A stretch of DNA of 64,000 nucleotides from Tsukamurella pulmonis (GCF_900103175.1 NZ_FNLF01000002.1:434001-498000); one strand, 5' to 3'. Shown: positions 45,382 to 54,170, counted from the stretch's first letter. Numbers and translations are program-made. The notes: generated from the sequence alone by a model not told the origin.

Positions 45382-46833
45382 TCACTGCCTCCTGACTGTC
45401 TTGTCGTACAGGCCCAGCAGGCGATCCTCCGGGTCGTAGCGGGACTTGTACTTCTCCAAGTGGGTTCCGCCGTAGAGCTCGTCGAACTCGGCGCGCTCGT
45501 AGAAGGCCTCGGAGTAGAGGGACTTGTGCCCTCCCAGTTCCGAGACCTTCTCCTCGATGAGGCGGTTCGCCCGGCCCTCGATCTGGCCGGGTTGCTTCGG
45601 GACCGCGGACCAGAAACCGACGTTGACGTAGGTCTCGCGGGGTTCCAACGGGTACAGCGGCCAGGGCCGGTCCGGGTCGGCACCGGTCGGCAGTGGGTCG
45701 CGCAATCGCAACGGGCACAGCCAGATCGGTTCGATGGGGATCTCGTCGAGGAACCATTCGAGGAACTCGGTGATCTCGTCGATGTGCACCTCGATGTCCT
45801 GGACCACGCGCTCGCCGGGCGGCTCGCCCTTGCGCGCGGCGAGTCGATCGCCGATGTCCCACCGCCGGTCCAGCGCCACCAGCTTCCAGTAGAAGCTGCT
45901 GCGCAGCAGGTGCTTCGGCCACAACCGCCGGACCTTCGGGTTCTGTGCGCCGAAGGCGCGCGAGCACCAGAACCAGTCGGTGTCCCAGCGCCACAGGTAA
46001 TCGTGCGTGGTGAGCCGGTCGCGGGTGATCCCGTCGGCGTGCTGGATCGAGCGGTAGTAGATCTCGCGCCCGGTGTAGTCGCTGAGCGGGCCCGGCTCGT
46101 CGGTCTTGCGGCCGAGCACCAGGTAGGACTCGTCGGCGGAGAAGACCACCCCGTCGAGGTAGTCGACGGCCTCGCCCTCGTACTCGCGGGCGTCGACGAT
46201 CTCGCCCATCGTCTCCTGCAGGTCGTCGAGTGTGTGGAAGCGCACGTGCCGCAGCTCGACGTACCGGGTCACGGGCTCCAGCGCGACGGTGAGTCGCGTC
46301 GAATATCCCAGGGTGCCGTACGAATTGGGGAATGCAAAGAAGAGGTCGGCATCCGGTCCGCCCGGTGCGGCGGTCACGACCTCGCCGCTGCCGGTGAGGA
46401 TGTCCATCGAGAGCACCGCCTCGTGCGGCAGTCCCGCCCGGAACGAGCTGGACTCGATGCCCATGCCGCTCACTGCGCCGCCGAGGGTGATCGATTTGAG
46501 CTGCGGCACCACCGTCGGGGCGAGGCCGAAGGGCAGCGTCGCCGCCACCAGGTCCTCGTACGTGCACATCCCGCCGACGTCCGCGGTGCGGGCCTCGGGA
46601 TCGATCGAGATGACCGAGGCGAGCCCGGAGACGTCGAGTCCGGGGGCTTCGGCGGCCGCGCGAGCGCGGAACAGGTTGGAGGTCTTCTTGGCCAGGCGGA
46701 CACGGGCGTTCGGCGGGATGGCGCGGTAGCTCTCGCGCAGGCGCGCGAGCCCCTCCGCGTAGGCCGCCTCGCCTGCGATCGGGACCGTCGACGGGGTTCG
46801 CGCCGGCGTAACGTTGCGAGCACTCACGATCAT
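45382..46833 (-). CDS. tmsA: FAD-binding oxidoreductase for tuberculostearate synthesis
   Basis: A 483-residue FAD-linked (PCMH-type) oxidoreductase homologous to TmsA/BfaA and Rv3719. It reduces the methylene group made by TmsB to a methyl branch. FAD-binding sequences such as ADVGGMCTYEDL and SITLGGAVSGMGIESSSFRA (about 110-130) are present, with the C-terminal substrate domain. The ATG at 46833 lies 4 nt after a TATAGC element, so a near-leaderless start is possible; a GTG two codons later (46827) is an alternative. Operon order is tmsA then tmsB. Confidence 0.9.
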   Translation of the reverse strand: MIVSARNVTPARTPSTVPIAGEAAYAEGLARLRESYRAIPPNARVRLAKKTSNLFRARAAAEAPGLDVSGLASVISIDPEARTADVGGMCTYEDLVAATLPFGLAPTVVPQLKSITLGGAVSGMGIESSSFRAGLPHEAVLSMDILTGSGEVVTAAPGGPDADLFFAFPNSYGTLGYSTRLTVALEPVTRYVELRHVRFHTLDDLQETMGEIVDAREYEGEAVDYLDGVVFSADESYLVLGRKTDEPGPLSDYTGREIYYRSIQHADGITRDRLTTHDYLWRWDTDWFWCSRAFGAQNPKVRRLWPKHLLRSSFYWKLVALDRRWDIGDRLAARKGEPPGERVVQDIEVHIDEITEFLEWFLDEIPIEPIWLCPLRLRDPLPTGADPDRPWPLYPLEPRETYVNVGFWSAVPKQPGQIEGRANRLIEEKVSELGGHKSLYSEAFYERAEFDELYGGTHLEKYKSRYDPEDRLLGLYDKTVRRQ

Positions 46834-46921
46834 CGACGCTATACCCCTCGGCCGCGCCGCGCGCGGGCCGTTACCGATTGGTTAGGCTGGCGACGAACCC
46901 GTCGGCGGTGCCGGCACCCAC

Positions 46922-46942
46922 GTCCCCGACCTCGTCGGGGAC
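46922..46942. repeat. Perfect 9-bp stem-loop in SRPBCC 5' region
   Basis: GTCCCCGAC (46922-46930), CTC loop, then GTCGGGGAC (46934-46942). It lies 26 nt before the SRPBCC start and could be a terminator-like or translational control structure; no U-tract. Confidence 0.5.
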
Positions 46943-46968
46943 CCCGATACTCAGAGGATCGAAGTACG

Positions 46969-47418
46969 TTGGCCCAGGTAACCGCCACTAAGTCCATCAC
47001 CATCTCCGCCGCGCCCGAGGCCGTCCTCGCCGCGCTCAGCGACTACACGCGCCGCGCCGAGATCCTGCCCCCGAACTACCGCGACTACCGCGTCGTCGAG
47101 GGCGGCCAGGGCTCCGGCACCGTCGCCGAATGGGTCCTGCAGGCCACGGAGAAGCGCTCGCGCAACGTGCGCGCCACCGTGACCGTCGACGGCGCCACCA
47201 TCACCGAGACCGACGCCAACAGCTCGATGGTCACCACCTACCGCGCCGTCGCCGCCGACAGCGCGGGCGATGCGACCACCGCGACCGTCACGACCACCTG
47301 GCAGGGTGCCGGTGGTATCGGGGGCTTCTTCGAGAAGACCTTCGCGCCCAAGGGCCTCGGCCGCATCTACGACGAGCTGCTCACCAACCTCAAGGTTCAG
47401 GTCGAGTCCAACGGCTAG
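46969..47418 (+). CDS. SRPBCC protein (Rv3718c-like)
   Basis: A 149-residue START-like protein with ISAAPEAVLAALSDYTRRAE near the N-terminus and the helix FFEKTFAPKGLGRIYDELL at the C-terminus. M. tuberculosis has a homologue, Rv3718c, in the same order between the tmsAB-like pair and the amidase. A TTG start (46969) gives the family-typical MAQVTATKSITI; an AGAGGA site is 11 nt upstream. Ligand unknown. The 135 bp upstream holds a short perfect hairpin. Confidence 0.82.
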   Translation: MAQVTATKSITISAAPEAVLAALSDYTRRAEILPPNYRDYRVVEGGQGSGTVAEWVLQATEKRSRNVRATVTVDGATITETDANSSMVTTYRAVAADSAGDATTATVTTTWQGAGGIGGFFEKTFAPKGLGRIYDELLTNLKVQVESNG

Positions 47419-47446
47419 GCGCCCGCGGCGTCACCGCGGGACGCCG

Positions 47447-48403
47447 GTCGCGCCGCTGCCGCTGCGCGACGGCGTCGACCCGACGCGACTCGTCGTCGCC
47501 GAGGAGGAGGCGGGTCGCACACTCGGCGAGGTGCTCGAGGCCCGCTTTCCCGGCACCGCGGCGTACGTGGCGCGCGAGAGCGCGGCCGGGTGCGTCCTGG
47601 CGTCCGACGGTGCGCCGCTCGACCCCGGATCGGTCCTCGCCGCCCGGCAGGCGGTGTGGATGTACCGCGAGCTGCCGGACGAGATCGACGTGCCCTTTCC
47701 GATGCCGATCCTCTTCCAGGACGAGCGGATCGTCGTGGTGGACAAGCCGCACTTCCTCGCGACGATGCCGCGCGGCGCGCGCGTGGTGCAGAGCGCGCTG
47801 GTCCGGCTGCGTCGCGAACTGGACGAGCCGCGGCTCTCGCCCGCGCACCGGTTGGACCGGCTGACCGCCGGCGTGCTGCTGTTCACCCGTGACCCCGCGG
47901 TGCGCGGTCCGTACCAGCAGTTGTTCGCGACGGGCGTGGCGCGCAAGGAGTACGCCGCGCTGGCACCGCTGCGCGCGGACCTCGCGCTGCCGACGGTCGT
48001 GGAGTCACGGATCGAGAAGACGCCGGGGATCATGCGCGCCTACGAGGTGGACGGCCCGGCCAACGCCCGCTCGCACGTCGCGCTGGAGGCCGAGCTGCCC
48101 GACGGCCGCGGCGGCACCGTCGGCCGGTACCGGCTGCGTCCGGAGACCGGGAAGACCCACCAGCTGCGGCTGCACATGTCGGGCCTGGGGGTGCCGATCC
48201 TGGGGGATCCGTTGTATCCCGAGCCGCGCGAGTTCGTGGACGGCGACTTCTCCGATCCGCTGCGCCTGCTGGCCCGCCGACTCGCCTTCACCGACCCGAT
48301 CGACGGAACCGAGCGGGAGTTCGTGAGCGGGCGGGAACTCGGCGCCGGAGAATTCGCCGTGCACGAGCCTCCGAAGCCGAATTCGGCTTCGGAGGGCAGC
48401 TGA
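47447..48403 (+). CDS. RluA-family pseudouridine synthase
   Basis: A pseudouridine synthase of the RluA/RsuA superfamily, modifying rRNA or tRNA uridines. The catalytic Asp is in HRLDRLTAGVLLF, with LRPETGKTHQLRLHMSGLGV as the second signature. The homologous N-terminus is VAPLPLRDGVDPTRLVVAEE. No ATG/GTG/TTG lies near it: the frame is open upstream to a GTG at 47306 and an ATG at 47270 inside the SRPBCC gene. So the start is unresolved (a CTG or an overlapping start is possible). A 28-bp palindrome lies in its last codons. RNA target unknown. Confidence 0.85.
   Translation, partial: VAPLPLRDGVDPTRLVVAEEEAGRTLGEVLEARFPGTAAYVARESAAGCVLASDGAPLDPGSVLAARQAVWMYRELPDEIDVPFPMPILFQDERIVVVDKPHFLATMPRGARVVQSALVRLRRELDEPRLSPAHRLDRLTAGVLLFTRDPAVRGPYQQLFATGVARKEYAALAPLRADLALPTVVESRIEKTPGIMRAYEVDGPANARSHVALEAELPDGRGGTVGRYRLRPETGKTHQLRLHMSGLGVPILGDPLYPEPREFVDGDFSDPLRLLARRLAFTDPIDGTEREFVSGRELGAGEFAVHEPPKPNSASEGS
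48368..48395. terminator. 28-bp perfect palindrome at 3' end of pseudouridine synthase
   Basis: A perfect 14+14 inverted repeat (half CCTCCGAAGCCGAA) lies in the last codons of the pseudouridine synthase gene and points to the convergent amidase gene. It would form a long hairpin on either strand, so it may act as a bidirectional terminator although it is coding. Confidence 0.55.
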
Positions 48404-48428
48404 GTGCGGAATCTCCGGGTATTTCCAG

Positions 48429-49262
48429 CTACCGAGTCGGGGGCGAGCCCAGGTACGCGCTGATGCCTGCGGCGATCGCGTCGGCGAGCCGCTGCTGGCC
48501 GTCGGCGGATTCGAGCACCTTGGCCTCCTCGGCGTCGCGCAGGTTGCCCGCCTCGACCAGCACGGACGGGACCGTCGCGAGGTTCAGCCCGGCCAGGTCG
48601 GAGCGCGGGTAGAGGCCGCCGGAGCCGATGTACGCGGCCGGGGTGAAACCGCCCGCGACGAGCGCGTCGCGCATCTTCGCGGCGTACGCCGGGCTCGCCG
48701 TCTCCTGTGCTGGGTTGAGCGGCGGCGAGGAAAGATTCACGTGAAACCCGCGATTACCGGGGGCGGAACCGTCGGCGTGGATGCTGACGGCGGCATCGGC
48801 GCCCCAGCGGTTCGCCGCCTCGGCGCGGGCGTCGATGCACGAGGCGACGGAGGTGTCGTCGGTGCGGGAGAACATCACCTGGGCGCCCGCGGCGGTGAGC
48901 GCCCGGTAGAGCTTGTAGGCCACGGCGTAGTTGAACGTGTGCTCGGGCACGCCGTTGACGCTGGTCGTGCCGGTGGTCTGGCAGGGTTTGGTGCCGCCGC
49001 GGCCGGTGGGGACCTGCTTGTTGATCGAGGCGTCGTTCGCGCCGTTGTGGCCGGGGTCGACGAAGATCTTCTTGCCGTTCAGCGCGCCCGCGGCGAGCGG
49101 CGCCGCGTTGTTCACGAGGGCCGGCCCACCGAGCGATAGGCTGGTGGGTGCGGCCGCGTTCCGCTGCGATCCGGCGTCACCGACGGTGCAGCCGGAGAGG
49201 ATCAGCGCAGGGAGCACGGTCGCGGCCGCGAGGGCGGAACGGCGGTTCTTCACGGATCGCAC
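48429..49262 (-). CDS. N-acetylmuramoyl-L-alanine amidase (Ami1-like)
   Basis: A 277-residue secreted zinc amidase (Amidase_3) that cuts the MurNAc-L-Ala bond of peptidoglycan during cell division. The signal peptide ends in the lipobox-like LILSGC (Cys near 25). Catalytic features are the FVDPGHNG zinc-binding His, the SIHADG segment and VLVEAGNLRD with the terminal Glu. It corresponds to Rv3717 (Ami1) in the same position beside ybaB/recR. Extra Cys (TKPCQTTG, ASCIDA) may form a disulfide. Convergent with the pseudouridine synthase. Confidence 0.9.
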   Translation of the reverse strand: MRSVKNRRSALAAATVLPALILSGCTVGDAGSQRNAAAPTSLSLGGPALVNNAAPLAAGALNGKKIFVDPGHNGANDASINKQVPTGRGGTKPCQTTGTTSVNGVPEHTFNYAVAYKLYRALTAAGAQVMFSRTDDTSVASCIDARAEAANRWGADAAVSIHADGSAPGNRGFHVNLSSPPLNPAQETASPAYAAKMRDALVAGGFTPAAYIGSGGLYPRSDLAGLNLATVPSVLVEAGNLRDAEEAKVLESADGQQRLADAIAAGISAYLGSPPTR

Positions 49263-49347
49263 TGTACCGCCCCAGCCGGCACAGTGGAATCACGAGTAAC
49301 ACGAATCGGACATAGCGGGTCACCTGACCGGCGGAGGGAGACGGCAC

Positions 49348-49656
49348 ATGCAGCCCGGAGGCTCGATGGAAGACCTGATGGCGCAGGTCGGTGCGATGCA
49401 GCAGCAGCTCATGGCGGCGCAGGAGGAGCTCGCCGTGACGACGGTCGAGGGCCAGGCCGGCGGCGGCCTGGTGAAGGTGACCGGTACCGGCGACGGCCAG
49501 GTGAAGTCCCTGACCATCGACCCCAAGGTGGTCGACCCGGAGGACGTCGAGACCCTGCAGGACCTGGTCCTGGGCGCCCTGACGAACCTGGCGGAGAACA
49601 CGGCCGCCGTCGCGCAGCAGAAGATGGGGCCGCTGGCCGGCGGCCTGCCCTTCTGA
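49348..49656 (+). CDS. YbaB/EbfC family nucleoid-associated protein
   Basis: A 102-residue DNA-binding protein of the YbaB/EbfC family, homologous to Rv3716c. The family core is the N-terminal helix [20 protein letters not shown] followed by [20 protein letters not shown]. Typical location between amidase and recR. The ATG has a GGAGG site. It associates with the nucleoid, and in some bacteria acts with RecR-linked repair. Confidence 0.9.
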   Translation: MQPGGSMEDLMAQVGAMQQQLMAAQEELAVTTVEGQAGGGLVKVTGTGDGQVKSLTIDPKVVDPEDVETLQDLVLGALTNLAENTAAVAQQKMGPLAGGLPF

Positions 49657-49666
49657 CGGTCGGCAC

Positions 49667-50314
49667 GTGTACGAAGGACCCGTTCAAGAGCTGATCGACG
49701 AGCTCGCGAAGCTCCCGGGGGTGGGACCGCGCGGCGCGCAGCGCATCGCCTTCCACCTCCTGGGGGTGCAGCCGACCGACATCGATCGGCTCACGAACGC
49801 GCTCACCCGGGTGCGCAACGACGTGCGCTACTGCGAGGTGTGCGGCAACGTCTCCGCCGAGCAGCGGTGCCGGATCTGCTCCGACCCGCGCCGCGACGCC
49901 TCGAAGATCTGCGTGGTCGAGGAGGCGAAGGACGTGCAGGCCGTCGAGCGCACCCGCGAGTACCGCGGGCTCTATCACGTGTTGGGCGGCGCTCTCAATC
50001 CGATCAAGTCGGTGGGCCCGGACAAGCTCCGCATCCGCGAGCTGCTCGTGCGGCTCGGCACGTCGGTCGACGGTGTCGACGTGGACGAGGTCATCATCGC
50101 CACCGATCCCAACACCGAGGGCGAGGCCACCGCCGCCTTCCTCGTGCGGATGCTCAAGGACTTCCCCGGCCTCACCGTGACCCGGCCCGCCGCGGGCCTG
50201 CCCATGGGCGCCGAGCTGGAGTTCGCCGACGAGCTGACCCTCGGTCGCGCGATGAGTGGCAGGCGATCGCTGGCCGAGCCGCCGCGCGTCCTCGAAGAGA
50301 CGCCGCCGAGCTGA
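49667..50314 (+). CDS. recR: Recombination mediator RecR
   Basis: A 215-residue RecR, which with RecO/RecF loads RecA on gapped DNA. HhH region [17 protein letters not shown] (about 16-32), the four-Cys zinc finger [16 protein letters not shown] (about 57-72), the Toprim domain ([26 protein letters not shown]) and a Walker-B-like tail are present. The GTG start is 10 nt past the ybaB stop. Homologue of Rv3715c. Firm call. Confidence 0.95.
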   Translation: MYEGPVQELIDELAKLPGVGPRGAQRIAFHLLGVQPTDIDRLTNALTRVRNDVRYCEVCGNVSAEQRCRICSDPRRDASKICVVEEAKDVQAVERTREYRGLYHVLGGALNPIKSVGPDKLRIRELLVRLGTSVDGVDVDEVIIATDPNTEGEATAAFLVRMLKDFPGLTVTRPAAGLPMGAELEFADELTLGRAMSGRRSLAEPPRVLEETPPS

Positions 50315-50316
50315 CC

Positions 50317-50865
50317 GTGGACGCCGCAGCCGTGCTGGCCCGCCTGGGCGCGCCCGAGGGCATCGTCGCGATCGACGGTCCGTCCGGGGCGGGCAAGTCG
50401 ACGTACGCGCAGCGTCTCGTCGACGACCTGCGCGCGGGCGGCGCCCGCGTCGCGCTGGTGCGCACCGACCACTACGCCACGTGGGACGACCCGGTCTCGT
50501 GGTGGCCGCAGCTCGTCGCCGAGGTGATCGACCCGCTGGCGCGGGGGCGCAACGCCTTCTACCGGCCGATGGTCTGGCGCGAGGGCGTCCCGTCGCCGGG
50601 GGAGGAGCTGCGCCTGCCCTGGGCGCCGCTCATCGTGATCGAGGGCGTCTCGAGCGCGCGGCGCTCCTTCGCGGACCGGCTGTCCCTGGGCTTGTGGCTG
50701 GACGGCGGCACCGCGGAGCAGCGCCTCGAGCGGGCCGTCGCGCGGGACGGCGAGGACGCCCGCGACGAGCTGGTGCGCTGGCAGGAGTTCGAGCGCGGCT
50801 GGTTCGCGGTCGACGGTACGCGGGAGCGCTGCACCGTCGTCGACTCACCGGTACTCGCGCACTAG
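50317..50865 (+). CDS. P-loop nucleoside (uridine-type) kinase-like protein
   Basis: A 182-residue P-loop NTPase of the uridine-kinase/phosphoribulokinase-like type: Walker A GPSGAGKST (about 23-31), the VRTDHYATWDDPVSWWPQ lid region and the IVIEGVSSARRSF Walker-B-like strand. The GTG start (50317) follows the recR stop by 2 nt. The substrate may be a nucleoside or another alcohol; it is not determinable. Probable operon with ybaB-recR. Confidence 0.75.
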   Translation: MDAAAVLARLGAPEGIVAIDGPSGAGKSTYAQRLVDDLRAGGARVALVRTDHYATWDDPVSWWPQLVAEVIDPLARGRNAFYRPMVWREGVPSPGEELRLPWAPLIVIEGVSSARRSFADRLSLGLWLDGGTAEQRLERAVARDGEDARDELVRWQEFERGWFAVDGTRERCTVVDSPVLAH

Positions 50866-50963
50866 AACCTGTCGGTGCGCTGTGGCACCGTCGGGGCATG
50901 GCGGACCGGCAGCAGCAAGAGAAGATCGACGCCGCGGCGCGGGCCGCGGAATAGGATCGAAGC

Positions 50964-51452
50964 ATGCGCCTGCGCGACCATCCGATCATCGAGGTCTCCC
51001 GAGAGCTTCCATGCTCGCCGGCGGAGGCGTGGCGCCTCGTCACCGACATCACGCTCCCCACGCGCGCGGAAGGGGAGCTGCAGCACGCGGAATGGCTCGA
51101 CGGAGCCGACGGCGTCGCCGTGGGAGCGCGGTTCCGTGGGCACAACGCCGACCCGGAGATCGGTGAATGGTTCACCGAGCCCGAGGTCACCGAGGTCGAG
51201 GACGGCCGGCGCTGGGTCTGGCGCGTGGGCCCTGCCGATGATCCGTTGGCCACGTGGGGATTCGAGGTCGAACCCGTCGAGGGCGGCGCGCTGGTGCGGC
51301 AGTGGGCGCGCGCCGGAACGGGGACCTCGCCCCTGAGCGAGTACATCGCGGAGCACCCGGATCAGGAGGCCCGGATCATCGACTTCCGCCTCGGCCTCTG
51401 GCGCGACTACATGCGGGCCAATCTCGACCTCCTCGCGCGCGAGGTGGGCTGA
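50964..51452 (+). CDS. SRPBCC family protein
   Basis: A 162-residue START-like domain (SRELPCSPAEAWRLVTDITL at about 11-30, EVEPVEGGALVRQWARAG in the centre). The ogt GTG starts 1 nt after its stop, suggesting an operon. Ligand unknown. The 98 bp upstream include an 18-codon mini-frame (50898) that I do not count as a gene. Confidence 0.82.
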   Translation: MRLRDHPIIEVSRELPCSPAEAWRLVTDITLPTRAEGELQHAEWLDGADGVAVGARFRGHNADPEIGEWFTEPEVTEVEDGRRWVWRVGPADDPLATWGFEVEPVEGGALVRQWARAGTGTSPLSEYIAEHPDQEARIIDFRLGLWRDYMRANLDLLAREVG

Positions 51453-51453
51453 C

Positions 51454-51978
51454 GTGCCCGCCGGCTTCGCCCTCTTCGACACCGCTGTGGGGCGGTGCGG
51501 GATCGCCTGGGGCGCCGACGGTGCCGTGACCGCCGTCCGACTGCCGGAGGAGTCCGATCAGGCCACCGCGCAGCATCTCGGCGAGGGCGCGGAGCCGGCC
51601 GCGCCGCCGCCCGCGATCGAACGCGTGATCACGGCCGTCGTCGACCTGGTCTCCGGCACGAACCTCGACGACGATCTCGCCTGGGTGCCCCTGGACATGC
51701 AGGGGCTCACGGACTTCCAGCGCTCCGTCTACGACGTGGCCCGCCGGATCCCGCCCGGAGTCACCCGTACCTACGGCGAGATCGCCACGGAGATAGGCCT
51801 TCCCGGTTCCGCACGCGCCGTCGGTCGGGCGCTGGGCGAGAACCCCTTTCCCCCGGTCGTGCCCTGCCACCGGGTGACCGCCGCGAACGGCAGGACGGGC
51901 GGCTTCTCCGCCGGCGGCGGCGTCACGACCAAGATGCGCCTGCTCTCCACCGAGCAGGCCGTCCTCGGGCTCTGGTGA
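51454..51978 (+). CDS. ogt: Methylated-DNA--protein-cysteine methyltransferase
   Basis: A 174-residue Ogt/MGMT that removes O6-methyl from guanine to its active-site cysteine in the PCHRV motif (about residue 136). The preceding RAVGRALGENPFPPVV and the helix-turn-helix TYGEIATEIGLPGSARAVG are typical. The GTG start lies one nt after the SRPBCC stop (TGACGTG). Suicide DNA-repair protein. Firm call. Confidence 0.92.
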   Translation: MPAGFALFDTAVGRCGIAWGADGAVTAVRLPEESDQATAQHLGEGAEPAAPPPAIERVITAVVDLVSGTNLDDDLAWVPLDMQGLTDFQRSVYDVARRIPPGVTRTYGEIATEIGLPGSARAVGRALGENPFPPVVPCHRVTAANGRTGGFSAGGGVTTKMRLLSTEQAVLGLW

Positions 51979-52056
51979 ACTCTTCCGCGCGTCCCGCCGT
52001 TGGTTTGCTGGTTCTGCTCACGATGTCCCCCAGCTCGGGACGGGGCGCCGCGATGT

Positions 52057-52120
52057 TTCGTCGGCGCGTCACGGGGATGCCCTGCGACGGCGCCGACGAG
52101 GTATGCGCCGCACGCATGGC
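52057..52120. repeat. Third copy of the ATGCG/CGCAT composite repeat
   Basis: TTCGTCGGCGCGTC (52057-52070) and GGTATGCGCCGCACGCATGG (52100-52119) repeat the pair seen at 1352-1525, 50 kb away. Here the two parts are 29 nt apart (82 nt in the first locus). Both lie in gaps, so this looks like a small intergenic element. The rest of 51979-52166 shows nothing else. Confidence 0.55.
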
Positions 52121-52166
52121 CTCCGGTCGACACACCGTGACCCGGTCCGGCCGAGCGGCGACGGGC

Positions 52167-52904
52167 CTACTTCCGCAGGCGCTCGCGCCGGAGCAGCTCG
52201 ACGTCCGGCAGGTCCAGCGGCTCGAGCGAACGCCCGGTCGCGCGGGCCAGCAGATGATCGGCCAACTCCGGGTTCCGCGCGAGGGCCGGGCCGTGCATGT
52301 AGGTGCCGAGCACGCTGCCCTGGACGACCCCGTCGACCGCGGCGCCCGCGCCGTTGCCCGTGCCCCGGACCACGCGCATCAGCGGCGCGGCGTCCGGGCC
52401 GAGAGCCGAACCGCCGCGGTGGTTCTCGAAACCGCTCAGCGGCTGGGTGAGCCCGTCGATCAGCGGCACGCCCTCGATCTCGCCGATCGAGCGGGTCGCC
52501 TGCGGGGTCGTGGTCAGGTCGAAGAGCGAGATGCCGTCGACACGCTCGCCCTCGGACGTCTCGTACCAGTGGCCGAGCACCTGGATCGCCGCGCAGATCG
52601 CGAGCACGGGCGCGCCCTTGGCCGCGGCCTCCTGCATGCCCGGGTACTGGGTCAGGTGGCGGGTCGCCAGGCGTTGCGCGTAGTCCTCGGCGCCGCCGAG
52701 GGTGTAGATGTCGCAGGTCGCGGGCACCGGATCGGCCAGCGTGATCGGCAGGACCTCGGCGTCGATGCCGCGCAGCCGCGCCCGCTGGCGCAGCACCAGG
52801 GCGTTGCCGCCGTCGCCGTAGGTGCCCATCACATCGGGCAGCACCAGGCCGATGACCAGGGTGGACTCGGTGATCCGAGCCTCGGATCCGGAGAAGTCGA
52901 TCAC
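52167..52904 (-). CDS. gatD: Lipid II isoglutaminyl synthase, GatD glutaminase subunit
   Basis: A 245-residue class I glutamine amidotransferase. GatD supplies ammonia to MurT, which amidates D-Glu of lipid II to D-isoglutamine in peptidoglycan. The catalytic Cys lies in VLAICAAIQVLG, and the YMHGPALARN segment carries the His. The GTG start (52904) overlaps the murT stop (GTGA), confirming a murT-gatD operon. Homologue of Rv3713. Firm. Confidence 0.93.
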   Translation of the reverse strand: MIDFSGSEARITESTLVIGLVLPDVMGTYGDGGNALVLRQRARLRGIDAEVLPITLADPVPATCDIYTLGGAEDYAQRLATRHLTQYPGMQEAAAKGAPVLAICAAIQVLGHWYETSEGERVDGISLFDLTTTPQATRSIGEIEGVPLIDGLTQPLSGFENHRGGSALGPDAAPLMRVVRGTGNGAGAAVDGVVQGSVLGTYMHGPALARNPELADHLLARATGRSLEPLDLPDVELLRRERLRK

Positions 52905-54142
52905 GCGCGCCGCCCTTCCAGTGCCGTGTTCAGGTCGCGGAACGCGGTGTAGTTGGCGAGGACTTCGACCCGTCCGGGCGGGCACGAGGCGATCGCCGCG
53001 AGGGGATCGGCGACGAGCGAGTGCTCCGCCCCGGCGTAGGTCAGGCGCACCGCGAGGTCGGCCCCGCGCTCGCCCGACGCCACGACCTTGCCGTTGTCGA
53101 ACCGCTCGAACTGCACGTCCCACAGCCACGAGAGGTCCTCACCGTCGGGGACCTGTCCGTTCACGGCGATCACCAGTCCCTCGGCGGTGCCGTCGATCAT
53201 CGACATGGCCTCCTGCCAGCCGGCGGGGTTCTTCGCGAGCAGCATCCGGACGGTGTGCTCGCCGACGATCACCGTCGAGTAGCGGCCCGCGACCTCGCCG
53301 ACGGTGCCGACGGCCTCGACCGCGGCCCGCGGGTCGGCGCCCATTGCGACCGCGGCGGCCACTGCCTGCGCGGCGTTGCCGCGGTTCGCCCGACCGGGCA
53401 GTTTCAGATCCAGCGGCGCGACGAAACCGTCCGGCCCGTGGATGGAGGTGTCGTCGACCCACCAGTCGGGCTCCGGGCGGGAGAAGTCGGTCCCCGTCGA
53501 GTACCAGTGCGCGCCGTCGCGGACGATGGGCTCGCCCGAGCGGGGGCACGAGGTGGAGTCGCTGGTCCAGCCCGCGCCGGCCGCGACCCAGACCACGTTC
53601 TTCGCGTCGTACGCGACGGAGGTCACGAGCACGTCGTCGCAGTTCGCGATCACGGTCAGCTCGGGGTGCGCCTCGACGCCCGCGCGCAGCCTGCGCTCGA
53701 TGGCGTTGATCTCGCCGACGCGGTCGAGCTGGTCGCGCGAGAGGTTGAGCAGGACGAGCGCCTCGGCGTCGGTGGCGTCGAGCACGTGCGGCACGTGCAG
53801 TTCGTCGACCTCGAGGGCGGCGAGCGGCGCGCGCTGGTGTGCGGTGAGGGTGGCGACGATGCCGGCGTCCATGTTCGCCCCGTCGGCCTGCGTGGCGACC
53901 TCGCGGCCGAGCGTGCCGAGTGCGGCCGCGGTCATCCGGGTGGTGGTCGACTTGCCGTTGGTGCCGGTCACCACGACGGTGCGTTTGCCCGCGGCCAGTC
54001 GGGACATCAGATTCGGCTCGATCTTGAGCGCGACCAGGCCGCCGATCATCGAGCCCTTGCCGCGCCCGGCGCGCTGCGACGCCCAGGCTGCGGATCGGGC
54101 GGCGAGCAGCGCCGCGCGGGCGCGGAGGGGGAGTCCGGGCAT
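52901..54142 (-). CDS. murT: Lipid II isoglutaminyl synthase, MurT ligase subunit
   Basis: A 413-residue Mur-ligase-like enzyme. The ATP loop TGTNGKSTTT (about 59-68) and the following central domain match MurT; the C-terminal DUF1727 region (PPGRVEVLANYTAFRDLNTA) is present. Canonical MurT has a four-cysteine zinc ribbon in the middle domain; here only the first Cys is kept in DSTSCPRSGEPI and the second is Ser, with no clear second pair. The ATG at 54142 is preferred over 54172. Coupled with gatD downstream. Confidence 0.92.
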   Translation of the reverse strand: MPGLPLRARAALLAARSAAWASQRAGRGKGSMIGGLVALKIEPNLMSRLAAGKRTVVVTGTNGKSTTTRMTAAALGTLGREVATQADGANMDAGIVATLTAHQRAPLAALEVDELHVPHVLDATDAEALVLLNLSRDQLDRVGEINAIERRLRAGVEAHPELTVIANCDDVLVTSVAYDAKNVVWVAAGAGWTSDSTSCPRSGEPIVRDGAHWYSTGTDFSRPEPDWWVDDTSIHGPDGFVAPLDLKLPGRANRGNAAQAVAAAVAMGADPRAAVEAVGTVGEVAGRYSTVIVGEHTVRMLLAKNPAGWQEAMSMIDGTAEGLVIAVNGQVPDGEDLSWLWDVQFERFDNGKVVASGERGADLAVRLTYAGAEHSLVADPLAAIASCPPGRVEVLANYTAFRDLNTALEGRRA

Positions 54143-54170
54143 GCGCTCCAGGATAGGGCAAGCTGGATTC

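Noticed and set aside
50898-50954. 18-codon frame (MADRQQQEKIDAAARAAE)
   Set aside because: Too short and without a clear ribosome-binding site; possibly a leader, but nothing supports it.
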